In this document: positions 1 through 12,884 of the stretch, piece by piece
How positions within the stretch are numbered: the first letter of the stretch is position 1
Layout of the letters: the number at the start of each line of letters is the position of its first letter
Assembly: GCF_040712315.1 (NCBI RefSeq)
Contig: NC_134017.1
Location: forward strand, 26,636,273 to 26,700,272
Source of the DNA: Castanea sativa
Taxonomy: Eukaryota > Streptophyta > Magnoliopsida > Fagales > Fagaceae
Length of the DNA stretch: 64,000 bases
Reading direction: 5' to 3'
The notes under the pieces: model-generated
Databases searched by the model: none
Seen by the model: only the letters and a program-made list of their open reading frames with translations
Told to the model about the DNA's origin: nothing
Translations under genes and position numbers: made by a program

Positions 1-317
1 TCAAGGCTAAATCCCCAATTTAACTTTAGAAAAGATAATTTTCACATTTTATATGTATATAAACAAAAGAAGCATAAAAAGAATTTCAAAGAATACCTTA
101 TCAAATTATCAAAAAACTGAATATTAACGGTTTAGAGGAGGAGAATGGATTGAACTGATTTAACGGGAACTCAACTAGTACGGTAGTACCAATAGAGTTT
201 GTCTATATTGAAACCCCAAAGCCCATTTGTTCTTGTGGGACAAACACATAACTATCTATTGCCGACTTCCATTGAGTGCACCGAACGGTCTAAAGCTGAG
301 AACAACTTGCAATGTAA

Positions 318-724
318 GAGCATCCACAACGTATAGGCCAAATGGCAAATGCAAACTCAATTTCCCATTTAACTCCAAAAACATCACTCCATTGAATATT
401 GTAAAAGTTAAAGATTGTAAATTTTTTTACAATCAGGCTACAGTGTCATTCTAAATTTAGGATGCACTGTAGCTTAATGGCAAATAAAAATAATATTATT
501 TAATTTTCTCTCTCCTCCTTTTTATTAAAAAATTCTAACACTTTCTCTCTCCTCTCTCTCTCTCTCTCTTTAATGGCAAATAAAAATAATATTATTTTAA
601 TGTGTAGTATGGTAAAATAGAAGTTTGGATGTTGGTGAATTGAAAAATGGTATTGTATAATTGATAAAGTGGTTTTTAAGATGGTAAAATAGGATAGAAT
701 TAGGAAAAATGAATGTGGATGCTC
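318..724. mobile_element. PIF/Harbinger (Tourist-like) MITE with empty site in the paralogue
   Basis: The ends are inverted: GAGCATCCACA at 318-328 and TGTGGATGCTC at 714-724. A TAA flanks each side (315-317 and 725-727), the 3-bp target duplication expected for this superfamily. The duplicated locus at about 46455-46470 reads straight through without the insert, so it serves as an empty site. No ORF of note lies inside; a CT-rich run occurs at about 548-570. Confidence 0.8.
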
Positions 725-1439
725 TAAGAGGTCAGCCCACTATTTGCATTTTCCAATCTCTGTTAATTTTAGAATGGAGGCCCATCTTTTATTTTTGGCA
801 GAATGGAGGCCCATCTTTTAGTACTTCCTGTTTTATTGAATTTGTGGCTTACATCAATGAAACAGGAAATTTAATTGAATAAGCCGCCGCCATATCAAGT
901 AGTCTTGAGTCATCTTTAGACCGAAAAAGTTGATGATCACAATTGCTTGCTAACATGGCACTGTAATTGGTGAATAAAAACTGATGAGCCCATGTATAAG
1001 TCATGATTAATCACTTACATGCTGCCATATCAGTGTTGTGGCAAAAAAAAAAAAAGTATAATAATATGTGATCTTAGAATTATTTCTTTAGATTACATCG
1101 TAGTGGCATACAACTGTACTACACAATGTGACACCGTGCTTATTCTTTCTATTGACCCAAAAGTTTCTCTTTACCAAATTGGTAAAAGACCTGGTGAGCC
1201 TTATCGAGTTATTTTTTTTCACAATTATCGTACTATTGTAATTAGTTGCTTGCCACTTTTACGTGAATTCATTATTTTTCCCTCCATTAATCACGTTAAA
1301 TTTGTGGCAAAATTGTGTAGGGTTTTGGTATTAGATTTTTTTTTTTTTTTTGGTGGAGATTTTTAACATCCATCTAGTCCCAAGGAATTCAGTAGAATAT
1401 AATTTTAAGAGAATAAATAAACGAAACAATCTTGCTTAC

Positions 1440-2420
1440 CATTCCCCACACAAGGCAGGGGAATCCTCCCAAGCCATATAGCAGAGCACCAAGTGCAATA
1501 GGATGAATAACGTAAGTCTTATCAAGAAACCTGTAGAAGGGCTGCTTCTTTAAATCCCCAACATTGTTTGGTCCTCCACACTGCAAAACATACCAGAAAC
1601 TAAAGTAATCTACAACACCCAAGTACACTATCATTAGTCCTTGTTTGTGTGGAGAAATATAGTACTAATTCATACCGTTTCTTTGCTTAAAAAAAAAAAA
1701 AAATCATACCCTTTCATTCATAGAAGTGGTATCAAAGAGCCAACTAATGTGACTAAACCAAAATCCAGCAGTGGGGCTATGTGGGTCTCTCTCAGAATCA
1801 ACAAACTGGTGGTGGTACCTATGTGTGCTCACCCAGGTAATTGGGCTCCCCTGCAACTCCAATGGAAAATAACAAAGTTGTTTTTAAGTTGTTAAAAGTG
1901 TTAAAACATGAACATTTTATAAGACCATCTATAATCAAAACAATGAAATTCTACAAACCTGAAGTGCCTGAAGACCACAATAGGCAAAGAAATACTCAAG
2001 CCATTTAGGAACCTTGAAACTCCGGTGTGAGAGATTCCTATGAAATGATAAGGTAATACCAAAAAGACCAGTCACGACGTACAGTGCCACAGTCACCAAA
2101 AGTGCCATCCAATTGAATCGAAACGGGGCAAAAAGACAAAGGCAATGCAGTGCCAAAATAACAGAGGCATTGACCAAATCATAAGCGTTCCATTTCCTCC
2201 CAAAAAAGACTCTCCTTTGACTCTTCACGACAACGTCCGATAACAAAATTCTCCTAAACTTTGCAGCCTCTGGCTCTGGTTTTGACTCTGCTGCATCTAC
2301 CAATGCTGCACTAGTTATATCTGGGACTAATTTGGCCTGTCCCGACCGGCGGGATGCGCAGTGGAGAGGAGACAATTGGTGGGCTTTGGGATTGGATGGT
2401 GGAGATGTGATCAAAGCCAT
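1440..2420 (-). CDS. FAD5-like: Acyl-lipid desaturase (ADS/FAD5 family), copy 1, exons 1-3, cut by window edge
   Basis: Members of this family are membrane-bound di-iron desaturases; the plastid branch (Arabidopsis ADS3/FAD5) makes a double bond in palmitate on chloroplast galactolipid. Three exons are visible: 2420-1959, 1850-1710 and 1580-1440, each a whole number of codons (154, 47, 47) and each with GT-AG borders. Exon 1 starts with MALITSPPSNPK and ends just after the first histidine box (HRNLSH). Exon 2 carries the second box (HRYHH). Exons 4 and 5, with the third box, should lie about 185 bp or more beyond base 1, judging by copy 2. Compared with copy 2, exon 1 lacks 42 in-frame codons in the presumed transit-peptide region, and one residue just before the WVSTHRYHH motif is Thr instead of Asp. 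No stop or splice defect is visible in the part shown. Whether the plastid or the cytosolic branch applies to this shortened copy is uncertain. Confidence 0.85.
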
Positions 2421-2517
2421 GAATGAGGCCTGTGTCTCTATGTGTGTGTTTTTGTGAGAGAGACCCAACGACTTTTGGGGTGTTAGGTATGTTTTTTGGT
2501 AAAAAAAAATTCTTATA

Positions 2518-2740
2518 TAGAGTCTGTTTGGATAGAACTTATTGTTGAAAACTGAAAACTGAAAACACTGTAGCAAAATAATTTTTAAATGTGTAAAAAT
2601 TACTGTTCATGCCAAAAAGTACTGTTCATTGGCCTAAAATCACTGTTCATGGCCAATGAACAGTGATAGACACGCTGAAAAAAAAAGGAAGGCCAGACGT
2701 GGACGCTGGACGTGGAAGCTGAATCCAAACACATTCATAC
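2518..2740. mobile_element. MITE of the 'TCTGTTTGGAT' type
   Basis: The left end carries CTGTTTGGATAG and the right end its inverse, AATCCAAACA. The inside holds repeats of the phrase ACTGTTCAT (about 2602-2660) and a short palindrome around TTCATGGCCAATGAA. It sits upstream of desaturase copy 1 and has no counterpart upstream of copy 2. Exact ends and target duplication were not resolved; a hAT-type MITE is the likely class. Confidence 0.55.
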
Positions 2741-2928
2741 TCTCCGAGCATGGAAAAATGATCTTCTCTCATCTCACATTTCTGTGGGCCCATCAAAATT
2801 TGATGAGTAGATTTCATCATGAATATAGGATGAGAGAGCATCATTCTTCGTGTTTTGAGGGTACTTAAATATTACACATTTGGTAGAGTAGAAAAATGTT
2901 GGACCGGATATCTTTTATGTTATTATGG

Positions 2929-3093
2929 TGTGTTTGGATACCGCTTATTTTACTGAAACTAAAAAATTATTACTGAAAGTACTGTATATAAAGGTAAAAG
3001 TTAGTTGAAATAGTACAGTGGGCCTATAAATAGTAACAAAAATAAACTGAATAGTGAAATAATTTTAATTTTTAATCCTAACGCAAACGCACA
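2929..3093. mobile_element. Short MITE upstream of desaturase copy 1
   Basis: It begins TGTGTTTGGATACCGC and ends ACGCAAACGCACA, imperfect inverted ends. In the paralogous flank near 48220-48235 the sequence passes from ATCTTATTA directly to AGAACC, so the insert is specific to the left copy. The target duplication is not clear. Confidence 0.5.
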
Positions 3094-3352
3094 TTGAGAA
3101 TCTAAGATATACTTGGATTTGGTTTTTTTTTTGGCTGCACTTGCCATATGTGCTGGTTGTTTTCCTTTCTTGTTTCAACAATTCCCGAAATGGTTAGGTA
3201 TTATCTACAATAACGTTGCCAATTTTTTTTTTCACCTTTTTTGCTTTAGATTCAATGTAAGTGCAACTCTCTATCTTGGACGACAAAGATAGGCACTCAA
3301 AGTGTGATCCATCGCCCACAAATGTGTCAATCTTTGCTTCTTTTGACGAAAA

Positions 3353-3486
3353 CTAGTGCTGAGATTAGGTCGGGTTGCGTCAAGTTTACAGCCACCCAAA
3401 CTCTGACCCAATAAAAATCGGAAATGAAACCGATCCAACCTGAATGTTCAGGTATTGGGTCAGGTCGGTCCATCGGGTATCAGTTG

Positions 3487-3520
<34 letters not shown>
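3353..3520. repeat. GGGTC-rich repeat fragment and (CT)n microsatellite
   Basis: About 3370-3490 is rich in the GGTCGGGT/GACCCAA words seen in hAT-like elements elsewhere in the window, but no matching ends were found. A (CT)n run fills about 3488-3520. No gene is seen. Confidence 0.4.
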
Positions 3521-3522
<2 letters not shown>

Positions 3523-3649
3523 AGTATATTTGGGTCTTTGTTTTGAAACTTGCCATTTAAAATCTCACTCATTTATTATTATTTTCAAACCTTCATATCT
3601 TGGAGGGATCTCCACCCATTATGTTATTAAATATTAATGCATTTTTCTA

Positions 3650-5340
3650 TACTAAGTTAACTCGTGATTAGACTTTTTTGTGTGGATATTTTTGTTTTAA
3701 AAACCTAACTTTTTTAATTGAACTAGTATTACTCCTGTGCGATGCACGTTTGATGAAGATTCATATCTAAGCTAAAGTTTTTTAAAAAATAATTAAATAA
3801 ATAGTAATAATAAATTCTAAAATAAGTAAGTAATTTTAATAAAAGAAAATTTACTTTAAGTTTTGATTGTTTAGAGTTTGGACTTTATCAGTGTTTATCT
3901 ATTTTTATATTTTAAAATTCTCTTTGTGCTTTGTGTTAATTTCTTAATATGAGATATGGAATGAGTTTAATCATTCTTATTTGAGTTATGTTTAATTTAT
4001 GCCATAGCCAATATAAATAATAATAAACAAAATAGTTTCTCAATACAGATTTTTTTCCTAGTGATAGTCTAATTTAAAAAATCAACACACTCACAAATTA
4101 AATATAATAATCAAAACCCAAAATAAAAAAATACACAAAAGAGTTCAAAAATTAAGAATTAAAAAAAATAATTAAAAACTTACACAAGATAACCATGAAC
4201 TTAAATGGGTGTCTATTGTTTTGCTTCTTTATAGTAAACTTCTTTTGGCATAATATTTTTTCACACAAATTCAGAAGTAAAGAACAATAAGATGAATTTA
4301 TTAGACTAAAACATAAGCGTAAGTTGCATCTTGCAAAAAAAAATACAACAACATGAGGTGTATTATGTGGGATTTAATGGATGCCTTTATTTGTTAAGAG
4401 TGATTATATTGAAAAGTCATGGTTTAATATATATAAGTTCTAAAAATTTTGATAATAGACCATTAGTTGGAGTAAAACTTAAATTTCTAATACTTAGATG
4501 ATAAAGTTTTATCTAAATTAAATTATTGATAAATCTTATCCCTTAGTCAAGAGTCTTGTAGCTTAATATCATAATAAAATATTAATTTAATAAGATGCAA
4601 CTTAAGAAGAAGAAAAAAGCGTGAGTTGTGTGGTATTTAAGTTAATAGTTTTTTGATGATAGACTTTCATAACAAATAATATAAATTATTTTACTAATTA
4701 ATTATTATCAAAATGTTGATAATAGAATTTTAGTTGGAGAAAGAAAATGTAGGTTGTTGTCTAGGATTCAAGTTTATAATTTTTTATAACAAACTTTTAG
4801 TTTGAATAGAATTTAATATGTTGAAGTTTAATGATAAGTTTGATCTAAATTAAACAATGGCTAAATATTATGAGGAATTGTATTATAACAAATAATATAA
4901 GAATTAATTTATTAATTAGTTGTCCTTAAAATATTGATAATAGAGTTTTAGTTGAAGTAGAAGTCAAAAGATGGGTTTTTTTTTTTTTTTTTTTTAAAGA
5001 AAGAAAACCTGGATTGTTGTTTGGGATTAAAGTTTATAATTTTTTTAAAGAAAGAAAATGTGACTTTTTTATTTTTTTATTAAATTTTATATTTTTTTAT
5101 AATATACTTTTATTTTGAATAATTTAAATTGGTCGAAATTTAAATAATAAAGTTTTACCTAAATTAAACAATTGTTAAATATTATCCTTTAATTTGAGAA
5201 AATATATCTTAAAAAATAATATAAAATTAGTTTACTAATTAGTGAGAATAGTCACTTGGTGCAATTATGGTTTATAAGCTCGACTTTTATTATATAGTAT
5301 ATTAGTCGTTATCTCGTACAATGCACCGGATAGTTACAAA
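3650..5340. repeat. AT-rich dispersed repeat with degenerate internal copies
   Basis: No coding signal is seen. A roughly 230-bp motif recurs in degenerate form (around 4440-4560, 4700-4870 and 4925-5180), each copy holding phrases like TTGATAATAGA and AGTTGGAG. The left border region near 3722 reads ACTAG followed by the hairpin-like GTGCGATGCACG. Near 5260-5300 a segment reading CTTTTATTATATAGTATA recurs in inverted form at about 49965-50000. The element class is unclear. Confidence 0.4.
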
Positions 5341-5716
5341 TGAATTAACTTTTTATAAGATAAAATACTATATATATACTAGCCTCAAAGCACACACGTT
5401 GTGCGTGCTTAGAAGCTCTTCTACTTTTTTTGTAAAAGTTAATAATTTACATATATTATAATTTAGAAATTTTTTTTTTTCAAACAAATAAAAATGATAA
5501 ATTTTAAAGATAAGCAGTAACCGTAATTTCTTCTTTGAATGTAAAAGGAAAAATATCCTAAACGTTAGGAGTTTTCTTTTTTAATTCAAAATGAAATTTG
5601 TTATTTGACATTTATGACCCTATTTCTAAATAAAGTTACCGTTCATTAATGAGGGTATTTTTGAACCATATAAAATTAAGTCCAATTGAAAGAGGGGAAT
5701 TCTCTTATATATAGTG

Positions 5717-5786
<70 letters not shown>

Positions 5787-7829
5787 CATAATATGTCATT
5801 TTTTATAAGACGAAACAAATACATACTACTAATGTTTCTCCCATGTTATTCATTTCCACAAAAAACAATTAATAGATATTCACAACATTAGGGAAGACAT
5901 AACAAACATACTTATCACCTCCTAGACATCAAATTTCAAAATGAACATACATGATCCACCTTTTCATATGCATATTTTCATATATCAAGATACTTCAATG
6001 TCAAACATGAATATAAATATTTCTTTTAGAATTTACTCAATTTGTAGTTTGCATAGAAATTTCAACCATGTTGCCACAATGCATTAAAAAGAAAAAACAT
6101 TATTCATCATGTAAAACTTTATTTTTTTTTTTTTTGTGAGAAGGATGTAAAACTTTAGTTAAGTCCATATATTACCTTTAAGGGAGGCACATAATAGTTG
6201 CATATTTAACTTCATAGGATCTATACATTACTAAATATTTTACAATTTTAAGTACAATCTATATCAGTAGGAAATTGTCTAGAAATTAAATTGAATTAAC
6301 CAATTTTTTTTTGAGAGAGAAAGCACCACTTATATTTTTGAATTGAGAAAAAAATAAATTTAAATTCTTGGTCAATCACATTGATCATCAATTAATTAAT
6401 CATAACTCGATTCATGATCATATTTAACAATAAAAGAGGAGTAACTAATAAATTATATATTTCATAAAGCAAATTCAAATCTATAGAGGTGCAATTCATC
6501 CCTCTTAGTGGGCTTTTTCTTCTAATGAAAACAGGAGGAAATTAAAATGTATAATTCAAAATTTTTCACAAACTTAAAAAAAATCTTATAAACCTCAAAG
6601 TTCATGAACATATTATAACATAAAAAGAAAACCAAAAACTACCGTTAAGTTATGGAAACTCGTTTATCACAAACCAAAGCATTATACTTTCTCATTGAAA
6701 AGTCAATCTTCTATAACAATACATAAAAGAATTTCAAAACACCGTCCCCAAAAAAACCAATCTAATTAATGTAAGCCTTGAAAATAAAAAATTTCAATAT
6801 CCACTACGCATCTATCTATAATTTGATTTTTATCTTTTCTTTTAATTTTATCTGTCAACCTTACCTAATTTTGTAACTTCAAACTTAAAATATGCAATTC
6901 AATATTTCCAAGTGAAGATTCTCATTGGAAAAATCTAATAGCTATAAATCAAAACTTACAATTTTTAAAAGTATGATGTCAAGAGCATAAGAAAAAGCTT
7001 TGGATAAAGTGGTAATATATGCCTTTTGATTTCTTAAGAATAATGCTATAAGAAACGGTAATGCATCCAAATGCTAATAATCACTATTACATACCTATCA
7101 CAAACTATTGTTACAGTCCAGAGTTTCTTTTCCATGAATTTGGTGAGATCATAGGAAAACAAACCAAATTTCTCATGCATATATATTCACTTTATAATCT
7201 AGCAAATAAATAAAAGAATTATATTAAATATGAGAATTGGTGGAGGAGAGGAAAAGAAACAACAAAACTAACCCCGCCCACTCCTCTTTTATTCAAACAT
7301 GAACCACAAAAAATTAATTAACCTCCACTCTCGCACAGGTTACATTGAATATGGTGGAAATTAAGCAAAACACCAGAACTACAACTTTATACCAAAAATA
7401 CAAATTTTCATGCAAATTGAAAAATAAGGACTCCTAAATAGAAAAACTAATAGCTTACCACAACACAGCGACTCAACTTGACCATCCGGTTTTGAGAGAT
7501 AAGAAGTTGCTACAATGATTTTACATTTAGGTTTTGTGGAGCATAATTTTTTTTTTTGGATAAAAAAAATCCATTCGTATTCCATGGTAGTTTTTGTATT
7601 TGTATGATTTTCACATCTTCAAGACTCTTGAGCCACATCTCAACATTGCCATTCCACAAATTTTTTTTTTTTTTTTTTTCATAAAGAAGGCTCTGTGTTT
7701 GAGCCGTGAGAAAACAAAAGAGAGAAATAGAAAGGGGCAGCATGAAGAGAGGAGTGATTGTGCAAAGGAAGACTGGAGTGGGAGAGAAAAAAAAATCTGA
7801 ATTTTTGTTTTATTTTATTTTATTTTATA
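5341..7829. other. AT-rich intergenic stretch without genes
   Basis: A hairpin-like GCACACACGTTGTGCGTGC lies at about 5391-5409 just after ACTAG. A compound (TA)n(GA)n microsatellite fills about 5712-5783. The rest is AT-rich with poly-A or poly-T runs (for example near 7658-7680) and only short, composition-driven open frames. No gene is supported. Confidence 0.6.
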
Positions 7830-8004
7830 AAAGAGAGGTGCTATGTCCACAACATTTTCACAACAAATTATAGGTGGTTAGTTATTATTGGTTCAAATTT
7901 GAACTTAACACTAAGATTACTTTTTTGCCCCAACAATAACAACCAGTAACAACCTGTCACTTAAAATTTGTTGTAAAAATGTTGTGGACATATCATTTCT
8001 CTTT
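7830..8004. mobile_element. MITE with long terminal inverted repeats
   Basis: The first and last 40 or so bases are inverted copies. The left reads AGAGAGGTGCTATGTCCACA followed by ACATTTTCACAACAAATT. The right end is its inverse and closes with CATTTCTCTTT. An ATAAA-like sequence flanks both sides and may be the target duplication. There is no ORF. Superfamily is not assigned. Confidence 0.7.
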
Positions 8005-8389
8005 ATAAAAATGCTGACTTGAAATTTGCAGAGCTTAGCAAAAAAAAAAAGCCTAAGATGCGCGTATAAATCGTGTACGTCCGTAACCAATAAAAAAAAC
8101 TCGCGTACCCCGTCAGATTTGCAATGTTACGGAACTTTACATGTTATTTTGAGACTAAAAATATAGTAAGCCTTTATAACGGAAGATGTAAATATCGAAT
8201 TGATAAAAGGATAGAGCTTGTTAAATGGGTAAAACTTATCTAATGAAAACTGATGACTTTTGGCATCAAAAGTCAAACCCTACATATAAAATATTGAAAA
8301 TATCTTCAAAGCTTAGTGGTCCTTTTCTCCTTGATCAATCACAATCTTACCTTATGCAAATCAATAACAGGTTTTGCTACTTATCGAAT

Positions 8390-8573
8390 GAAACTTGCCC
8401 GACCCGACAAGACCTGAATTGAAGGGGTCTTGGGCGGGTTGAAAGGAAGCTCGGGTCAGGCTTGGGCCAAATTATTAGGTTTGTTTCGGGTATTAGGTAA
8501 ATTTAGGATCTAACCTGACCCGCCGGATATTTATTAAAAAAAAAAAACAGATCAGACAAATATGTTTAGAAAA

Positions 8574-8634
<61 letters not shown>

Positions 8635-8640
8635 TTAAAA
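8390..8640. repeat. GGGTC/GACCC-rich fragment and (GA)n(GT)n microsatellite
   Basis: About 8390-8530 is dense in CCCGACCCG and CGGGTC words like the other hAT-like inserts, but paired ends were not found. It is followed by (GA)n at about 8576-8605 and (GT)n to about 8635. Confidence 0.45.
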
Positions 8641-9556
8641 AATCAATCATCATAATTTTAATTTGGCATTAAAAAGAATTAATTGACATTGCTCAAACCT
8701 CACAATTGCATCCAAATTGACCAAGACCGCCTACAAAATGAAGTAACCACACTGCACTGCAATTGGTAATGAATACTACAAAAAAAAAAAATGCCTATTA
8801 GTGATCAAGAGTTTTTTACGGACCCAAAAAGCCCTCTAAAAAAATATTATTTGTGATGGCAAAATAAAGCCCTCGCAAATACTTAGTAAAATGTGAAATA
8901 TTTGTGACCAACAAAAAAAGTTGTCGCAATTATGTGTTATAGCCGTCACAAATACTAATATTTTGGAGGGAAATTTTCCCTCCATATTATTTACGAGGGA
9001 CAAAAAGTGTATTATTTGCGACAGTTAAAAAAATGCCGTCACTAATACTAAATTATTTGCGAGGGCTAGGATTGACCTTCACAAATAATCATTAAAATGT
9101 AGAAAAAATTGGAGGGAAATGTTCCCACCAAATAATTTCTGAGGGACAATAAAAATTCATTGCAAAAAGTTTATTTTATGTGTGAGTTAAAAATATACCC
9201 TCACTAATACTAAATTATTTGCCAAGGCCACAATTGGCCTTCGCAAATAATCATAAATTTTTTTTTTTTTTTGAGATAAAAGTTATTCTAAAATTCAAAG
9301 AAAAATAAAAAGAAATGCATAAACATATAACACTTTGTATTCTTTAGATGAACCTTTTGTTTACAGTCTAAAAAAAACATTTTATATACATCCTATATAA
9401 GAAAGGTCTGTCCTTATTTTCTAAACAATTGTACCCACAAAAAAATGATAGCACTTTCAACTTTAAAATGGTAGTCTAAAATTCAAGAATTTTAGCCTTT
9501 TGTACTCTCTCTCTCTCTCTCTCTCTCAAAAGTGAATAAAAATTTCTTCCCATTAA

Positions 9557-11390
9557 AATAATGCATAAAAGATAAGTTTATAGATCAAATGGTAAATTAC
9601 ATCCGATTGACATGAAAATTTGCATGCATGTAAGAACATATACAACATGTAATTCAACGGTTGGATTTGCAAAATATGAATTCAATAATAAGTTATTGGG
9701 AGGTGTAACATTTTTTAGAGTTACAACACGTGTAACATGAACCCAACCCTATATTTCTTAATTCGATATGAATTTTGACAAATTTACCGTTAGATTACAT
9801 TATTTTTATATATTTTTCCTGTTTAAAAAATTTTAAGGTGATAAAAAATTAATAGGCATGTCATCAATCAATTGTCTAAATTCAAGTTTTTGTAATTTTA
9901 AATAATGCATAAAAGATGAGTTTAAAGATCAAATGGTAAATTACATCCGATTGTCATGAAAATTGGCATGCATATTAAGAACATATACAACATATAATCC
10001 AATAGTTAGATTTGCAAAATATGAATTCAATAATAAGTTATTAAGAGGTGTAACATTTTTTAGAGTTACAACACGTGTAACTTGAACCCAACCCTATATT
10101 TCTTAATTCGATGTGAATTTTGACAAATCTATCATTAGATGACATTATCTTCATATATTTTTCATGCTAATGAAATTTTAAGGTGATCAAATATTAATTT
10201 TCATGTCATCAATCAATTGTTTAAATTCAAGTTTTTGTAGTTTAAAATAACGCATAAAAAATGAGTTTATAAATCATATGGTAAATTACATCTAATTGGC
10301 ATGAAAATGGGCATGCATGTTAAGAACATATAAAGCATGTAATCCAACGATTGGATTTTCAAAATATGAATTCAACAATAAGTTATTGGGTGGTGTAACA
10401 TTTTTTAGAGTTACAACATGTGTAACTTGAACCCAACTCTATATTACCTAATTCGATATGAATTTTGACAAATCTACCGCTAGATTACATTATCTTTATA
10501 TATTTTTCATGGTTACAAAATTTCAAGGTTATCAAAAATTAATAGGCATGTCATCAATCAATTGTCTAAATTCAAATTTTTGTAGTTTAAAATAACGCAT
10601 AAAAGATGAGTTCACAGACCAAATGGTAAATTACATCCAATTAGCATGAAAATTGGCATGTATGTTAAAAACATATAAAGCATGTGATCTAACAGTTGGA
10701 TTTTTAAAATATGAATTCAATAATAAGTTATTGGTTGGTGTAACATTTTTTAGAGTTATAACACGTGTAACTTGAACCCAACTCTATATTACTTAATTTG
10801 ATGCCGTTAGATTACATTATCTTCATATATTTTTCATGGTTATGAAATTTCTAGGTTATCAAAGATTAATAGGCATGTCATCAATCAATTATTTAAATTC
10901 AAGTTTTTGTAATTTAAAATAACACATAAAAGATAAGTTTAAAGATCGAATGGTAAATTATGTCTGATTGTTATGAAAATTGGCATGCATGTTAAGAACA
11001 TATACAGCATGTAATCCAATGGTTCGATTTGTAAAATATGAATTCAATAATAAGTTACTAGGAGGTGTAACATTTTTTAGAGTTACAACACATGTAACTT
11101 GAACCCAACTCTATATTTCTTAATTCAATGTGAATTTTGACAAATCTACCGTTAGATTACATTATCTTCATATATTTTTTATGCTTATAAAGTTTCAAGG
11201 TGATCAAATATTAATTGTCATGTCATCACTAATTGTTTAAATTCAAGTTTTTGTAGTTTAAAATAATATATAAAAGATGAGTTTATAGATCAAATGGTAA
11301 ATTACATCAAATTGGCATGCATGTTAAGAACACATAAAACATGTAATCTAACGGTTGGATTTTCAAATTTTGAATTTAATAACACCAATC
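9557..11390. repeat. Tandem array, about 345-bp unit, just over five copies
   Basis: Units begin near 9557, 9902, 10247, 10593, 10919 and 11265, each at a phrase like AATAACGCATAAAAGATGAG. Each unit also holds AATGGTAAATTACATC, GGCATGCATGTTAAGAACA and AGAGTTACAACACGTGTAAC. Copies differ by scattered changes. Single related copies lie at about 19890-20245 and inside a MITE at about 53839-54185, so the unit is a dispersed family that was amplified here. Nothing codes. Confidence 0.8.
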
Positions 11391-12597
11391 TCTCTAAAGT
11401 CTCAGGAGAGGTGGCAGTTTTTCTAATTGGAGTGTTTTTTTTTTAAAAAAATTTTCCTTCAAGTTCAAAATAAAGAAGAAGATATTTAAGGTGAAAAAGA
11501 AAAAAGAAAAGAACCAAAAAACCACTGGTAACATTAAGCCACTAAGCTCCTCTGTTTTCAATGAACTCTTCCCTCACCCTACAAACCATCTATTTGAGTT
11601 GGTTTATAAGTCCATGGGTACCTGGGGGGCTTGTTGGTAGATTTCAAATTAGCCAAAGTTAAACAAAAAAGAAAAGAAAAGAAAAACAAAAACAAAAACA
11701 AGGGAGAGGAAATGATAGGGGACAATGCTAAGGAAGAGTTGTTTTAAGTTTTAACAAAAAAAAATGGACCAACAGTTTTATACTAAGTTGGTTTATACTT
11801 TATACTAACATTGTTACCTATTTGTATTTGGTTTATACTAACGCTGTCGGAACTGTGTAATGTGTATGAGCATAAATGCTCTGTTTTTTTTTTTTTTATG
11901 TTTTTTAGTTAATGAAATGATAGTATCTTGTTACTATAAACTTACCCAAAAAAAAAAAGTTTATATTGTTACTATAAACTTACTAAAGTAACAATGTATT
12001 TCTAAGATTATACTGTTATTTAAGGCTTGGTTGCTGTATTTTGTTTATCATTTGCTTATTTGGGTTTTCTCAGCTGACATGAGATAAGATAATTACAACT
12101 TAAATGTGATATATAGTAACAGTATAAACTATAAACTTAGTAATACATTGTTAGTTGTTACTTTAGTAAGTTTATAGTAACAGTATAAACTATAAACTTA
12201 GTAAATTTACTAAACTGAGTAAATCGAGTCGAACAAACCGCACTGCTATAGGTCAGAAAACCGACCCTAATCGATTTTAATTATTACAAAACTGATCTCT
12301 ATCGGTTCGGTAACAAATTTGAAAAAAAAAACTGAACCAAACTAACCGCGCACACTCTTAGATAAATTAGCCCAAAAAAAAAAAAAAAAACGTAAGCTTC
12401 TTTTGAATACAGAGTCGCAAACTCACAATCACATGTGATTGTGATTGCCGACAAAGAAAATTCAGGGTTCCCACTCAAAATTTTTGGGTTCCCACTAAAT
12501 TAACTTTTGGTCTCCCACGTGTGCACACTTAAACAAAGCTCTCTCTCTCAGTCACGAAAAAAGAAATCAGACCTCACTCTCTCTAACTCTCCCTCTC
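11391..12597. other. Interior of the CACTA element, non-coding
   Basis: No gene is seen. A direct repeat of a 30-bp phrase (AGTAACAGTATAAACTATAA and what follows) occurs at about 12115 and 12177, with shorter echoes near 11930-11985. A/G-rich runs lie near 11640-11720. Confidence 0.5.
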
Positions 12598-12853
12598 TCT
12601 ACCTTGCCGATCAACCTACCTTTGAATCGCTGTCCATCACGCCGCCACTGTCCCCCGATCAAAGGCTTTACACCGTCCAATCCGCCGCTGCAGCTTTTCC
12701 CACCCATCTCGCCGCCGCCGTCCATCTCCACTGGGAATCGGGCCGATATAATCGGTCTTACCCTTTGCTACCAACACCAACAACCTCCACCACAGCCACC
12801 GCGGCCATCCTCGGACTTTTCCCCTCCCTCAGCCGCCCAAAACGTTCCTGAAG
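12598..12853 (+). pseudogene. GC-rich, exon-like segment (captured 5' exon?)
   Basis: This stretch stands out from its AT-rich surroundings by high GC and by codon-like texture: Pro/Ser/Thr-rich open frames, with CCGCCG and CCACC runs. It ends at a plausible donor (CCTGAAG before GTATAC). It precedes the LRR exon by 1.3 kb of intron-like DNA, so it may be the first exon or 5' leader of the same captured gene. The product is not recognised; the call rests on composition and position only. Confidence 0.35.
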
Positions 12854-12884
12854 GTATACGAATCCCTAAACTTTTTTGCATGTT

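Larger units (their letters stand above)
1..3352. repeat. Left copy of an old segmental duplication (desaturase locus)
   Basis: This block matches roughly 46030-48545 in the same orientation. It covers the 3' flank, exons 1-3 and introns of the desaturase gene and its 5' flank, up to the stretch around 3250-3350 about cases such as 'GGCACTCAAAGTGTGAT'. Base 1 aligns near 46037, so exons 4 and 5 of this copy should lie just outside the window. The left copy has gained three MITEs (318-724, about 2518-2740, about 2929-3093) that the right copy lacks. The match is by eye. Confidence 0.85.
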
